The notes below the pieces were generated by a model. That model saw only the letters and a list, made by a program, of their open reading frames with translations, was not told the DNA's origin and did no database searches. A program made the position numbers and the translations under genes. From Rhizobium sp. CF080 (lineage in GTDB: Bacteria; Pseudomonadota; Alphaproteobacteria; Rhizobiales; Rhizobiaceae): 64,000 nt of DNA. Shown piece after piece: positions 42,850 through 52,325 of the stretch (within the stretch, counting starts at the first letter, position 1; each line of letters opens with the position of its first letter). The stretch spans positions 62,001 to 126,000 of the forward strand of contig NZ_AKKC02000011.1 of NCBI RefSeq assembly GCF_000282095.2, written 5' to 3'.

Positions 42850-45201
42850 TCACCTTTCACAAAGCCTGCGCTCGCCTCGAAAAGGTTGATAGGTGCAGTC
42901 GGAGGCTCGGAAAGATCGGTAGCTGCGGGAGCAGGCGGTGATATTGCAGGAGGGAGCAGGTTCCCGACCGCCGGTCGCCAGACCCTTGTCCAGATCAAGA
43001 CCGGGAGCGGGCTCGGCCATCGCGGCGCGGATGAAATCTCGCCAGATGCGAGCGGGGAGGGAGCCGCCCGTCACGCCTTTCATCGGCGTGTCGTCGTCGT
43101 TCCCGACCCAGACTCCGACGACCAGCGGCTCGGTGAAGCCGACGAACCAGGCGTCGCGATTGTTCTGGCTGGTGCCCGTCTTGCCGGCCGCAAACGTGCC
43201 GGGATCTGCGTCCCGGCCGGTGCCGCGCTCGACGACGAGCTGCAACAGGCCGAGGAGGTCGGACTGGTAGGGCGAGAGATCGATGGACGGCGATGTCTTT
43301 TCGCCCACCCTGAAAGCCTGGGATTGGCCGGCTGCCTGAAAGTCGAGGATGCCCCATGGCTCGACTGGCGCCTTTCCGAGGCGAACCGAGGCATAGGCGC
43401 TGGTCAGGTCGAGAAGGTTGACCTCCGATGTTCCGAGCGCCAGGGATGGCGTCGGCGCCATAGCCGTGTCTATGCCGAGCTCCTTGGCGGCCGCGACGAC
43501 GTTGTCGAGCCCGACCTCCTGCGCCAGGGCGACGGTTGCGGCATTCAGCGAACGGGCGAACGCTTCCGCCAATGTGACCCAGCCGCGGTAGCTGCCGCCG
43601 GAATTTTCGGGCGACCAGCCGTCGATCTCGATCGGGGCGTCGAGCACGCGATCGGAAAGGGTCAGCCCTTTTTTCAGCGCCGCATAATAGACGAACAGCT
43701 TGAACGTGGAGCCCGGTTGCCGCATCGCCGTGACGGCGCGGTTGAACTGGCTCGTCTTGTAGTCGCGGCCGCCGACCATGGCCACGACTGCGCCCTGGGG
43801 TGTCATCGCCACCAGCGCCGCCTGGCTTGCACCGAGCGCCTTTCCGTCTTCATCGAGAGCCTTGGTAACAACCCTTTCGGCAAGGCGCTGCAGGCGCGGC
43901 ACCAGCGTCGTGCGCACCGTCGTCGAACCTGGAGAGGCGCCGGCAATCTCGCTTGCCTGCGGCGAAATCCAGTCGGCGAACCAGCTCCCTGAGCGGGGCG
44001 TCGGCGTTGTCGGGCGAAGCTTGCCGAATTCCGCCTTGGCGGCCGCGGCTTCGTCTGGCGTCAGCTTGCCGTTATCGACCATCGCGGCAAGCACTGTTGC
44101 CGTGCGTTGCCGGGCACCCTCGAAATTGTCGATCGGGTTGAGCTGGCTCGGCGCCTTCAGGAGACCGGCGAGCAGCGCCGACTCCGAAACGTTGAGGTCG
44201 CCGATCTCCTTGTTGAAATAGATCCGCGCGGCGGCCGGCATTCCGGTCGCGCCCGAGCCGAGATAGGCGGCGTTGAGGTATCGGGTCAGGATTTCCTGCT
44301 TGCCGAGCTTCCATTCCAGCCAGAACGCAATGACCACTTCCTGGATCTTCCGTTTCAGCGTCCGGTCGCTTTCCAGATACTGCAGCTTGATCAGCTGTTG
44401 GGTGATCGTGCTTCCGCCCTGCACGACCGAGCCGGCTCGAAAATTCCGGACCAGTGCACGGCCGATACCCTGCGGGTCGATACCGTAATGGTTCATGAAC
44501 CGCCTGTCCTCGATCGACAGGACGGCGTCGATGAGGGATTGCGGGAATTGGCCGTAAGCCGCATGCGGCCCTTGATAGGGGCCTTGCCGGACAAGCGGCG
44601 CGCCATCCGCCGTTTCAAGCACGATAACCGGCTTCAGCGTGCCCGCGGCGATCTCTCGCCATGGCACGTCCTTTAGCGCCCATATCAGAACACCGCCTAA
44701 GACAAGGGCGCAGGCGATTGATGCGAATGCTGCCACCGATAGCCATGACCGCCGCTTTGACGACGGGTTCCGCCTGGAGAATAATCTCCAGCGCCGCAGG
44801 GTGGCCATGCTGGACATGGCTTTGCCGGGGAGGGCTGAAAGGCGTTGCGCCGCTGTCCCCAAAGCTGGATTCGATCCAGGCTCTTTCGGTCTGGCGTATT
44901 TCTCCCGAAGTGCCGAGGCCGTGTTCATCATCCGCAGAGAACCCGATCGCCATAAAGTTTGGAGATCATGGCGGAGTGCGGCCAGCAGTTCGCGAATGGC
45001 CTCTCCGCTTTGCCCAAAAGCCGGAGCGGGGTTCCCGTTCGCCTTCGGCTCGTCTGCGGCTTTGCCCGAATCCGAACTTTCCTGATGACGCTCGTCCGCT
45101 CTTGTCGAGCCTTCTGGTGCTTCCTTGATCTCAGTCACCTGCGCAGGCTCGCTGGGGGCATGTTCGTCCGGGTTCTTGGTGCTGTCTTCAGGGGTGGCCA
45201 T
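42850..45201 (-). CDS. Class A penicillin-binding protein (PBP1A-type transglycosylase/transpeptidase)
   Basis: The protein has 783 residues. The N-terminus (~1-150) is charged and cytoplasmic, and one membrane segment lies near 160-185. The GT51 transglycosylase domain follows (EDRRFMNHYGIDPQGIGRALVRN with the catalytic Glu, GGSTITQQLIKL, NAAYLG). The transpeptidase domain has STFK (catalytic Ser), SLN and KTGTS motifs. It polymerises and crosslinks peptidoglycan in the periplasm. The C-terminal tail contains no further domain. It appears to be a single-gene unit and marks the return to core-like sequence. Confidence 0.93.
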   Translation of the reverse strand: MATPEDSTKNPDEHAPSEPAQVTEIKEAPEGSTRADERHQESSDSGKAADEPKANGNPAPAFGQSGEAIRELLAALRHDLQTLWRSGSLRMMNTASALREKYARPKEPGSNPALGTAAQRLSALPGKAMSSMATLRRWRLFSRRNPSSKRRSWLSVAAFASIACALVLGGVLIWALKDVPWREIAAGTLKPVIVLETADGAPLVRQGPYQGPHAAYGQFPQSLIDAVLSIEDRRFMNHYGIDPQGIGRALVRNFRAGSVVQGGSTITQQLIKLQYLESDRTLKRKIQEVVIAFWLEWKLGKQEILTRYLNAAYLGSGATGMPAAARIYFNKEIGDLNVSESALLAGLLKAPSQLNPIDNFEGARQRTATVLAAMVDNGKLTPDEAAAAKAEFGKLRPTTPTPRSGSWFADWISPQASEIAGASPGSTTVRTTLVPRLQRLAERVVTKALDEDGKALGASQAALVAMTPQGAVVAMVGGRDYKTSQFNRAVTAMRQPGSTFKLFVYYAALKKGLTLSDRVLDAPIEIDGWSPENSGGSYRGWVTLAEAFARSLNAATVALAQEVGLDNVVAAAKELGIDTAMAPTPSLALGTSEVNLLDLTSAYASVRLGKAPVEPWGILDFQAAGQSQAFRVGEKTSPSIDLSPYQSDLLGLLQLVVERGTGRDADPGTFAAGKTGTSQNNRDAWFVGFTEPLVVGVWVGNDDDTPMKGVTGGSLPARIWRDFIRAAMAEPAPGLDLDKGLATGGREPAPSCNITACSRSYRSFRASDCTYQPFRGERRLCER

Positions 45202-45394
45202 TCACTGCGCAGGGGTTGGATTGGAAAGGGGAACTAGTGCATCCTAGCGCAAAAGAAAGATGCTGTGGTGCCTGCCGGCGATCACAAGCTGTGATGTTCT
45301 ACTCCCAATGAGGTAAGGCGGGTCGAATAGATAGACGGCGGAAGCCGTGCCACTATCGGATCTGCAAGGTTTGACCCGCAGGCGGAGGAAATGC

Positions 45395-45649
45395 ATGAAA
45401 AAACGGGTGAAAAGCGATCCGAACTGGCCCGAGCCGGTGATCGTAGCGGTAGGGCGAAGGTCTCCGGAGATTATTCGAACTCCCGCAGAGGCCCTGATCT
45501 ATCTCACCAACAAATGGCCAGCGGCGCGCAACGAGCGCTACAGAACGGCAACCGAGGTCTGCTCGGCTGCCTTGCGCAGGCAAATAGACGCGGCAGCGGC
45601 ACGGGAGACGTTTCTGTCCGCAGCACTCGAGGCGGGAATGCTTCAATAG
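45395..45649 (+). CDS. DUF982 protein
   Basis: The protein has 84 residues (MKKRVKSDPNWPEPVIVAVGRRSPEIIRTPAEALIYLTNKWPAARNERYRTATEVCSAALRR...). WP near the centre and the helix-turn pattern are the DUF982 signature, a small family largely restricted to Rhizobiales with unknown function. GGAGGAA at 45384-45390 supports the ATG at 45395 over the in-frame start at 45347. Confidence 0.8.
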   Translation: MKKRVKSDPNWPEPVIVAVGRRSPEIIRTPAEALIYLTNKWPAARNERYRTATEVCSAALRRQIDAAAARETFLSAALEAGMLQ

Positions 45650-45679
45650 CCCTTTTCATTCCGCTGGCATGCATGCGTC

Positions 45680-47338
45680 CTAGCCTCGACGGGCATGGTA
45701 TTCCTGTGCAAGGCGGCGGCAAGCGCGCGTCGTGAGGGCCATGACCGTGAGAGTCGTTCCAGCGACACCGCTCGTAGGGAAGGAACTCGCATCCGTAACG
45801 AGGAGATTGGGGACATCCCAGCTCTGGTTCCACGCGTTCAGGACTGATGTCTCAGGCGATGCTCCCATACGCACGCCTCCGGTCTCATGAATGGCGGCAC
45901 CCATCGACATGCTGCGATGGAACATCTTTCGAAACATCAGGCGACTGATGACATCAGCATTCGGATAAGCGCCCCTTCCCAGTTCCTTGAGGCCAAGCGG
46001 CGATCCGATGAATTCAAGGTCGCCACCGGCTTGCCTGACGATTTCGATCAGGGTCTCTTCCTGCTTGGCTAGGAGCTCACGCTCTCCGGCCGCCATGACA
46101 CAGCGGATATGGGGAACGGGAATGTTCCAGGTGTCCGTCTTGCGGCTATCCAGAGTCACGCGGTTATCGGCGTGGGGCAGCATCTGGCCGTAGCCGAAAA
46201 ACGCCATGCGAGCCGGCGTATTATTCGAAACAGGCGCCCTGCCGACAGCCCCTTGATAAGCGAAGTCACCGCTTTGCTCTCCGTCCCCGGAAGGTTCGAA
46301 CCGCGGGATGAAGATGCCGCCGGAGGCATTGTAGAACGGGTCTGCCGGCGCGGAATCATCCTTCATCCATCCCGGGGCCGGGGGAAAGGAACCCATTGCC
46401 AGGCATGGCAGCTGGTCCATAAAGTAACGCCCCAATGTCCCCGAACTGTTGCCAAGGCCTTGCGGATGCCGGGGGGAGGCGGAGTTCAGGAGAAGCCGGA
46501 TGCTCTCGATCGGCGAGGCGCAGACGACCACGTTCGAAGCCTGGACCGTTTCCGTTCTTCCGGTGACGCTGTCGGTAAATTCCGCGCCCGTGGCCAGCCC
46601 CGTCCGAGTATCGGTGGTGATCCGACGCACAACTGCATTGTAGCGGATGGCGAAGCGGGCGGTCGACTGTGCATCACGAAGGGCGCGGGGGATACGTTCG
46701 GCTTCCGGAGCGATATAGCGCCAAGAGACGACGCGCCGTTCGGGCCATCGCCCTTCAACGGCTGCCTTGAACGATTCCTCGGCCGGCGTGAGGGTTGCCC
46801 GCTTCGAATAAATGCCATCTGGCATCGTCGAGACATGGTCTTCCTGGCCATAGAGGCCGAGACAGGATTCGACCTCGGCGTAGAACGGATCGAGTTCCTC
46901 ATAGGAAAGGGGCCAGTCGACGCCCTGACCGGTCCGGGTGTGCAGCCTGAAATCGTCGTCACTCCACCGGAGCAGGACACGACCGAAGGTGTGCAGCCTC
47001 CCGCCGGCCTGTCGCCCTCTTATCCAGAGGAACGGAGCATCCGGCGGCGTCGTGTAGGGGTTTCGACGATCGTTGACGAAGAGGTGGCTCATCCACTCCT
47101 TGAAGAAAACCGCGCGTGCCTGGACGGCCTGCCCGTTCGCCGTGGCTCGTGCCCGCTCCCAGATGTTGAGGTCTTTCTGCGCCGCCTTTTTTCGAGCCGG
47201 GTCGAAGTCCTTCGGGCCGACCGAGGGCCCTGCCTCCAGCAGAAGGACCGACAGACCTTGAGCGGTCAGCTCCTTGGCTGCAAAGGACCCAGCCGCGCCG
47301 GAACCGACGACCAGTGCATCATAAACGGTTTGAGACAT
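45680..47338 (-). CDS. GMC-family oxidoreductase
   Basis: The protein has 552 residues from ATG 47338. The N-terminal FAD-binding motif is DALVVGSGAAGSFAAKEL; the C-terminal GMC_oxred_C domain has HETGGVRMG with the catalytic His and DASSFPTSGVAGTTLTVMALTTRA. Family members oxidise alcohols, often sugars such as glucose or gluconate derivatives. No Tat or Sec signal is apparent. It follows the isomerase-like gene by about 120 bases in the same direction and probably acts on the same imported sugar. Confidence 0.9.
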   Translation of the reverse strand: MSQTVYDALVVGSGAAGSFAAKELTAQGLSVLLLEAGPSVGPKDFDPARKKAAQKDLNIWERARATANGQAVQARAVFFKEWMSHLFVNDRRNPYTTPPDAPFLWIRGRQAGGRLHTFGRVLLRWSDDDFRLHTRTGQGVDWPLSYEELDPFYAEVESCLGLYGQEDHVSTMPDGIYSKRATLTPAEESFKAAVEGRWPERRVVSWRYIAPEAERIPRALRDAQSTARFAIRYNAVVRRITTDTRTGLATGAEFTDSVTGRTETVQASNVVVCASPIESIRLLLNSASPRHPQGLGNSSGTLGRYFMDQLPCLAMGSFPPAPGWMKDDSAPADPFYNASGGIFIPRFEPSGDGEQSGDFAYQGAVGRAPVSNNTPARMAFFGYGQMLPHADNRVTLDSRKTDTWNIPVPHIRCVMAAGERELLAKQEETLIEIVRQAGGDLEFIGSPLGLKELGRGAYPNADVISRLMFRKMFHRSMSMGAAIHETGGVRMGASPETSVLNAWNQSWDVPNLLVTDASSFPTSGVAGTTLTVMALTTRACRRLAQEYHARRG

Positions 47339-47462
47339 AGCTTTCAGTATCCTGCCTGCGGCAAAGAGATTTGTCCCCGGGATCAATGGAATTCCGGGTG
47401 TTGGACGGGTCGAAACGACCCGCTATGCAGTGATCCGATCTGATGCGGGCGGCCGGGTCGGC

Positions 47463-48383
47463 TCAACGGGAGGAGGGGACCGGGCGCAGCAGATTTGCCA
47501 GCCACTCGGCGCTGGCTCGAGCACAATCGAATGGGGGAAGCGTCGGAAAATCCACTTCGGCAATCAGCCAGCCGTCGAAATCAGGGCCTAGGGCAGCGAG
47601 CATCCCGGCGAGGTCAAGTTCGCCAGTCCCAGGTTCCGCCCAAAGGCCGGAAACGACGGTTTCCTGGTAGGTCTTTCCGTCAGCCTTGGCGGCGTCGCGC
47701 ACGCCCAGCCGGCAATCCTTCACGTGCACGACCCGTGTCCGGTCGCGGTAATCGCTTATGAGACCAATGACGTCTGCCCCGGCCCATGACAAATGTCCCG
47801 TGTCAGGGCCAAAACCGAGCTGATCCGAACTGATACTATCCAGCAGGCGGCGGGTCTCAGCCTCGGTCTCGATCCAGGTGCCGATATGCGGATGCAGCGC
47901 CGCCTTGACGCCTTCCTCCTTCAGAATCGCCGAGGCTCGCTCGACGAGGTCGAAGATCATGACAAAGCGGGCCTCGTCGAACTCCGCCCCGACGCCAGGG
48001 CGTTTGACGCGCGGCGCATCCTTGGTCATGCGGGTGGCGATGAACATGTCGGTCAGGCCGAGCTGTGCCTGTTGCGCGGCGCTGGTGCGCGCCGTTTCCA
48101 GTGTTGTCGCTATATCGACACCATGTTCCGGCAACCCCATCGACAGGTAGCCCGGAGCAGGCTGAAGGTCCGCATCCCTCAACGCGTTCTTATAATCCTC
48201 TGTCGTCCATCCGGCTGGAACCTGGGCGTGAACGGCGTGAAATCCGGAGCGGGCGATTTCCTTCAGCAGGTCCCGCGGCGCCGGTCCTTTGGTCGGATCG
48301 AGCCAGCCGTCCTCGGTCGCGAACCACTGGATGGGATTGAGAGCAAATCTGTAGCCGCCAGAAGCAAATAGAGGATCCGTCAT
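47463..48383 (-). CDS. Sugar phosphate isomerase/epimerase family protein (TIM barrel)
   Basis: This 306-residue xylose-isomerase-like TIM barrel shows ALNPIQWFATEDGW, AALHPHIGTWIE (metal-ligand His), LGFGPDTGHLSWAGAD (Asp/His), VVHVKDCR (His) and GWLIAEVDF (Glu). The arrangement resembles IolE-type inosose dehydratases and related sugar epimerases; the substrate is unknown. ATG 48383 is preferred over GTG 48446 because the fold begins there. It is likely the first gene of an operon with the GMC oxidoreductase, under the LysR-type dyad at 48571. Confidence 0.88.
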   Translation of the reverse strand: MTDPLFASGGYRFALNPIQWFATEDGWLDPTKGPAPRDLLKEIARSGFHAVHAQVPAGWTTEDYKNALRDADLQPAPGYLSMGLPEHGVDIATTLETARTSAAQQAQLGLTDMFIATRMTKDAPRVKRPGVGAEFDEARFVMIFDLVERASAILKEEGVKAALHPHIGTWIETEAETRRLLDSISSDQLGFGPDTGHLSWAGADVIGLISDYRDRTRVVHVKDCRLGVRDAAKADGKTYQETVVSGLWAEPGTGELDLAGMLAALGPDFDGWLIAEVDFPTLPPFDCARASAEWLANLLRPVPSSR

Positions 48384-48570
48384 GAAGAATGTCCGCTTTT
48401 GGTTTTTCCGCGCCGCTCGTCCCTCTATTTTCAGGCATGCCTCCACCAGCAGCCGGACAAGGTATCCAGATGATGCGAAATGCCTTTAACAGCGCGTGTT
48501 GCCGATGAGACGAGTACGTTTAGAGGTACATGAGCGCCTTCATCGAATAAAATAACTTCGACTGGCTGAG

Positions 48571-48589
48571 GTATAACTCATTTTCATAG
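48571..48589. promoter_or_regulatory. Putative LysR-type operator
   Basis: An imperfect 7-5-7 dyad GTATAAC-TCATT-TTCATAG lies upstream of the isomerase-like gene. Its geometry and half-site resemble the dyads at 49571 and 55809. Confidence 0.4.
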
Positions 48590-48600
48590 GCAGGCTGGTT

Positions 48601-49533
48601 CTAGTCCGGGATGACGCCTGTGATCGTCGCGCCGGTCCGCTCGATCTCCCGCATCAATGCGGAGACCGTCGGCCGCAATTCGCCCTTGCGCCGGAAGACG
48701 GCGAAGATGTTGCGCGTCAATGACACTTCCTTGAAGTCGAGCGCCACCAGCCCCATTCCGCTTCCCTCGATACTGGCCCGCGTTAGGTAGGCGAGGTTCT
48801 GCGTCCTGGCGATCATTGACGTCATGAAGGTCACCGAAGTCGTTTCCATGACCACCCGGGGTTTCGGCAGACCCGCCGCCTTGAAAACCCCATCAAGGGT
48901 GATCCGATCCGGCTCAGGGAGTGGTGGCAGCACCCAATTATAGGGAGCGAGGTCGGCCGGGGCGAGATTCTTGCGCGTCGCCAGTGGATGGGATTTGTGG
49001 GCGACAATCTCGACCGGTTCGCTCAAAACCAGCCGCCATTCGAAGTCCTCGTTCAGGATGTCGGTGGGTTTGACCGTGAAGACGACATCCAGCTTGCCGT
49101 TGAAAAGCTGGGGCAGCATGCCCTCGTTCAGCCCTTCGTGGATGACAAGGCTGACATCGGGGCGCGCCGCCGTAAAGCGCACCAGCGCATCGGGAATAAG
49201 CTTCTTCAGCGCTGCCGGCATGCCGCCGATCCGCAGAGAACCGCGACGTGCCCCGCGCATTGCATCGATTTCGTCCACGGCTTCGTCGGCGAGTGACAGC
49301 AGCAACTCGCTGTAGCCGATCAGGCGCTGCCCGAACAGCGTGACTTGAATTCCTGTCGGTCCGCGGTCGAGCAAGCGGACGCCAAGCGACTGCTCCATGC
49401 TGCGGATGCTCTTGCTGAGCGCAGGTTGGGTCAGCCGCAGGTTCTCCGCCGCCATGCTGAAACTGCCCGTATGCACGACCGCAATGAAATGCCGAAGCTG
49501 TCGAAGATCGAGACGGTGCAGGTTTTTGTTCAT
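48601..49533 (-). CDS. LysR-family transcriptional regulator
   Basis: The protein has 310 residues. The N-terminal winged HTH covers residues ~9-68 (LRQLRHFIAVVHTGSFSMAAENLRLTQPALSKSIRSMEQSLGVRLLDRGP) and the periplasmic-binding-like effector domain ~95-305. It diverges from the sugar ABC importer at 49934 and is probably its regulator. It also lies just upstream of the isomerase/GMC genes on the same strand. It is clearly similar to the second LysR protein at 54868-55788. Confidence 0.94.
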   Translation of the reverse strand: MNKNLHRLDLRQLRHFIAVVHTGSFSMAAENLRLTQPALSKSIRSMEQSLGVRLLDRGPTGIQVTLFGQRLIGYSELLLSLADEAVDEIDAMRGARRGSLRIGGMPAALKKLIPDALVRFTAARPDVSLVIHEGLNEGMLPQLFNGKLDVVFTVKPTDILNEDFEWRLVLSEPVEIVAHKSHPLATRKNLAPADLAPYNWVLPPLPEPDRITLDGVFKAAGLPKPRVVMETTSVTFMTSMIARTQNLAYLTRASIEGSGMGLVALDFKEVSLTRNIFAVFRRKGELRPTVSALMREIERTGATITGVIPD

Positions 49534-49570
49534 GGAGGCCTTGCTGCGCGAAAAGCGTTTACAAGGGGCA

Positions 49571-49589
49571 GTATGACTAAAGGTTATAC
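49571..49589. promoter_or_regulatory. Putative LysR-type operator in the divergent promoter region
   Basis: A 7-5-7 dyad GTATGAC-TAAAG-GTTATAC with one mismatch lies 38 bases upstream of the LysR start, between it and the ABC operon. The half-site GTATAAC and spacing fit a LysR box. Confidence 0.5.
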
Positions 49590-49933
49590 CTCGGGCAACG
49601 TTAGTTGTTTGACTTCGAGCCGCGGTGAACGGAGTGTCGTGTCATAAAGGCCGGGCAGAACAGCGCCACGACATATCGCCACGGATCGGCGTACATGGTG
49701 ATGGTTTGCTAAGGCCGCATAAGGGAACACCGTGACTATGCTGAATATTCCGAAGTCCAGAAGCTCAGCGTCATAATCACGGAAATCGGAAGCGGCGGGC
49801 CGGAGCTGCGCCGGGATTTTGTACACACGATCGAGCTGTAGATATCCTGCATTTCCCGGAGATGCTGGCGGCAGTCGTGCGCGCAAACGCCAAGAATCTG
49901 CGAACGACCGTATGAACAGGAGGTAAGTACATC
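49590..49933. other. Divergent promoter region of the sugar ABC operon
   Basis: No gene. It contains the transcription start of the ABC operon and its strong ribosome site AGGAGGT at 49918-49924. Short frames on both strands lack protein-like composition. Confidence 0.5.
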
Positions 49934-51292
49934 ATGGTGTTGCTAAAAACTGAGAAGACCTCGCGCGTGCCGACACTGCTATCCATGGGTTTCGTGGTGG
50001 CTATGGCCTTGGCGTCCTCCGACAGAATGGCGCATGCCCAGGCTGTGGAGCTCCCCAAGCCTCTCATCGATGCAGCGCAGGCTTATGCATCGAAGCTGAC
50101 CGGCGGGCAGAAGATCGGCGGCAAGGTGTCCATTCTGGGCGTCAACGGCGGCCGGGAGCTTGATATGCTCAAGGCTGCCTGGGCGCCTTTCCAGGCGGCG
50201 ACCGGCATTACCGTCGATTATACGGGCACGACCGATTTTGCCGCGGTGCTGCAGACACGCGTCCAGGCAGGAGATCCGCCGGATCTGGCCGGCTCCACCA
50301 ATATCAATAACCTCATGCGTTACGCCAAGCAGGGGGCTTTGAAGGATGTCGGCGCGATGGTCGGCGAAGCCGCCATCAAGGGCAAATTCGATGCCGGGCT
50401 TGTCGATGCGGCAAGTCTGAACGGCAAGATCTACGGGGTGTGGACCGAACTCAACAATTTCATGGTCTGGTACAACGTCCATACCTATGACGGCCCGAAG
50501 GCATCGCCGACCTGGGAGCAGTTCGACGCATGGGCCGTGAAGCGTGCCAATGCCGGCAAGACGCCCTGGTGTTATACCGACGAGCGAGGCGCTTCCTCGG
50601 GAGCGCTCGCCGGCAACTGGATCCAGGCCTACATCCTGAAGAACTCCGGCCAGAAAACTCTTAAAGGTCTTGCGGATGGCTCGGTTTCCTGGACCGCCCC
50701 CGAAGTGAAGGCTGCCTTCCAGGCCTTCGGCAAAGTCGCCCACGACCCCAAGATGATCCCGGGTGGCCCGGTTGCCGCCATGTCGACGCCTGCCGTCAAA
50801 GTCGGTACCGGACTTTTCTACGAGCCGCCGCAATGCTCGGTTCTTCTTTGGGGGACGTATGCAGGCAGCCTGACCACCCTCATCTATCCGAAGGTCAAGC
50901 CGATCGAGGACCTGGATTTCATGCCGGTGCCGGGCAAGCCGGAAAATGCGGCCTATGAGACCTTCGGCGGAACGCTTTACCTGGCATTCAAGGATACGCC
51001 GCAGGTCAAGGCATTCCTGTCCTATCTCGTTTCGGACGAGGCGCAGAAGCTCGTGGCTTCCGCTGGTAACTGGACCGTTGCCAGTCAGGCGGTTCAGCCG
51101 AGCGACTATTCCAACCCGGTTCTCAAGCGGGCTCGCGAGACGTTGCTCAAGCCGGGTGTCACGCTTGTCGCCCAGCCGACCCAGGTTGTCGATCCGCCTG
51201 TGATCCAGGCCTTGTGGAAGGGGATTGTGCAATATGTGCTCGACCCTGCCAGCCTCGACAGCGTCCTGCAGTCCATTGACGCTGCGAGATAA
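49934..51292 (+). CDS. ABC transporter sugar-binding protein (family 1)
   Basis: The protein has 452 residues. A signal peptide is visible (VPTLLSMGFVVAMALASSDRMAHAQA, cut about residue 37). The mature protein has a family 1 fold with ILGVNGGRELDMLKAAWAPFQAATGITVDYTGTTDFAAVLQTRVQAGDPPDLAG, like alpha-glucoside-binding proteins of rhizobia. It captures a sugar in the periplasm for the two permeases encoded downstream. AGGAGGT sits 9 bases before the start. A hairpin follows its stop. Confidence 0.92.
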   Translation: MVLLKTEKTSRVPTLLSMGFVVAMALASSDRMAHAQAVELPKPLIDAAQAYASKLTGGQKIGGKVSILGVNGGRELDMLKAAWAPFQAATGITVDYTGTTDFAAVLQTRVQAGDPPDLAGSTNINNLMRYAKQGALKDVGAMVGEAAIKGKFDAGLVDAASLNGKIYGVWTELNNFMVWYNVHTYDGPKASPTWEQFDAWAVKRANAGKTPWCYTDERGASSGALAGNWIQAYILKNSGQKTLKGLADGSVSWTAPEVKAAFQAFGKVAHDPKMIPGGPVAAMSTPAVKVGTGLFYEPPQCSVLLWGTYAGSLTTLIYPKVKPIEDLDFMPVPGKPENAAYETFGGTLYLAFKDTPQVKAFLSYLVSDEAQKLVASAGNWTVASQAVQPSDYSNPVLKRARETLLKPGVTLVAQPTQVVDPPVIQALWKGIVQYVLDPASLDSVLQSIDAAR

Positions 51293-51307
51293 GTCGGACG
51301 ATCAATC

Positions 51308-51334
51308 CCGGGAGCGGCCTGAGGTCGCTCCCGG
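51308..51334 (+). terminator. Stem-loop after the sugar-binding protein gene
   Basis: A perfect 9-bp stem, CCGGGAGCG (51308-51316) with CGCTCCCGG (51326-51334), and a 9-base loop lie between the binding-protein and permease genes. Such hairpins usually protect the binding-protein mRNA and lower downstream expression. Confidence 0.65.
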
Positions 51335-51354
51335 CACAAGACGGAACAAGCGCC

Positions 51355-52323
51355 ATGAGTAGTCAGATCCTGCAACTTGTCCTTGGGCTTCTCGCAATGC
51401 CCGCGGTCGTCCTTGCCATCATCCTGCCGGGCGAACTGGCGATCAGAAGGTTTCCGCAGAAGCGCCAGAGCAGCTTGCGGCCATGGATCTGGCTTTCGCC
51501 TGTCCTTGCTCTGGTCGGGCTTGTCATCGCCTATCCGCTCGCCGCATCGATCGTTTTCAGTTTTCGCGATGCCATGGCCAGCAAGTGGGTTGGATTCAGC
51601 AACTTCGTCTGGGCATTCGGGAGCGCCATGCGGCCCGTACTGGTCAACAATGTCCTCTGGATCGTCGTCTTTCCGCTGCTGACGGCCGTGCTCGCGCTTT
51701 CGGCCGCCATCATGCTGGACCGGGTCAAGTACGAGCGCATCGCCAGGACCTTCCTGATCCTGCCCACGGCCATGTCTTTCGTCGCCGGCGCCGTGATCTG
51801 GAAGATGATGTACACCTATGAGCCGCCGATGCAGCCCCAGACCGGTACGCTCAACGCCATCTGGACCGCGGTCACCGGCCGCATGCCGATCGCCTGGCTG
51901 ATAGACCGCAACGTCAACAACTACGCGCTGATCTTCGTCGCTGTTTGGATGAGCATCGGCGTAGCCACGCTGATCCTTTCGGCTGGCGTCAAGAACATTC
52001 CGCGAGAACTGGTCGAAGCGGCCCGCATAGACGGGGCGGGGGAGTGGTCGATCTTCCGGTTCGTGACGCTACCCTCGCTGTGGCCGACGATCCTCGTGGT
52101 CCTGACGACCCAGGCGATCTTCTCCCTCAAGGTCTTCGACATCGTATACGTCATGACCAATGGCTCCTTCGGCACCGACGTGATCGCCAACAGAATGTAT
52201 ACGGAGCTTTTCGTGAAGCAGAATCTCGGAACGGCCAGCGCCATCGCTGTCCTGCTCCTCATCCTGGCGTCCCCTGTGATCTTTATGAATATCAAGCAGA
52301 TCAAGTCGGGGGGAGGAGAGTGA
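51355..52323 (+). CDS. Sugar ABC transporter permease (MalF type)
   Basis: The protein has 322 residues with about seven membrane segments, including an extra N-terminal one (ILQLVLGLLAMPAVVLAIILPG). The ATPase-contact EAA loop reads EAARIDGAGEWSIFRFVTLPSLWP near residue 220. It forms the channel with the next permease. Three bases separate its stop from the next start. Confidence 0.92.
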   Translation: MSSQILQLVLGLLAMPAVVLAIILPGELAIRRFPQKRQSSLRPWIWLSPVLALVGLVIAYPLAASIVFSFRDAMASKWVGFSNFVWAFGSAMRPVLVNNVLWIVVFPLLTAVLALSAAIMLDRVKYERIARTFLILPTAMSFVAGAVIWKMMYTYEPPMQPQTGTLNAIWTAVTGRMPIAWLIDRNVNNYALIFVAVWMSIGVATLILSAGVKNIPRELVEAARIDGAGEWSIFRFVTLPSLWPTILVVLTTQAIFSLKVFDIVYVMTNGSFGTDVIANRMYTELFVKQNLGTASAIAVLLLILASPVIFMNIKQIKSGGGE

Positions 52324-52325
52324 CG

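Noticed and set aside
42625..43992. Long plus-strand open frame of 455 codons
   Set aside because: It lies antisense to the penicillin-binding protein, whose motifs are complete; composition is that of a shadow frame.
46109..47443. Plus-strand open frame of 444 codons
   Set aside because: It is antisense to the GMC oxidoreductase and shows no protein-like motif.
49979..51232. Minus-strand open frame of 417 codons
   Set aside because: Antisense to the sugar-binding protein gene, which has a signal peptide, ribosome site and family match.
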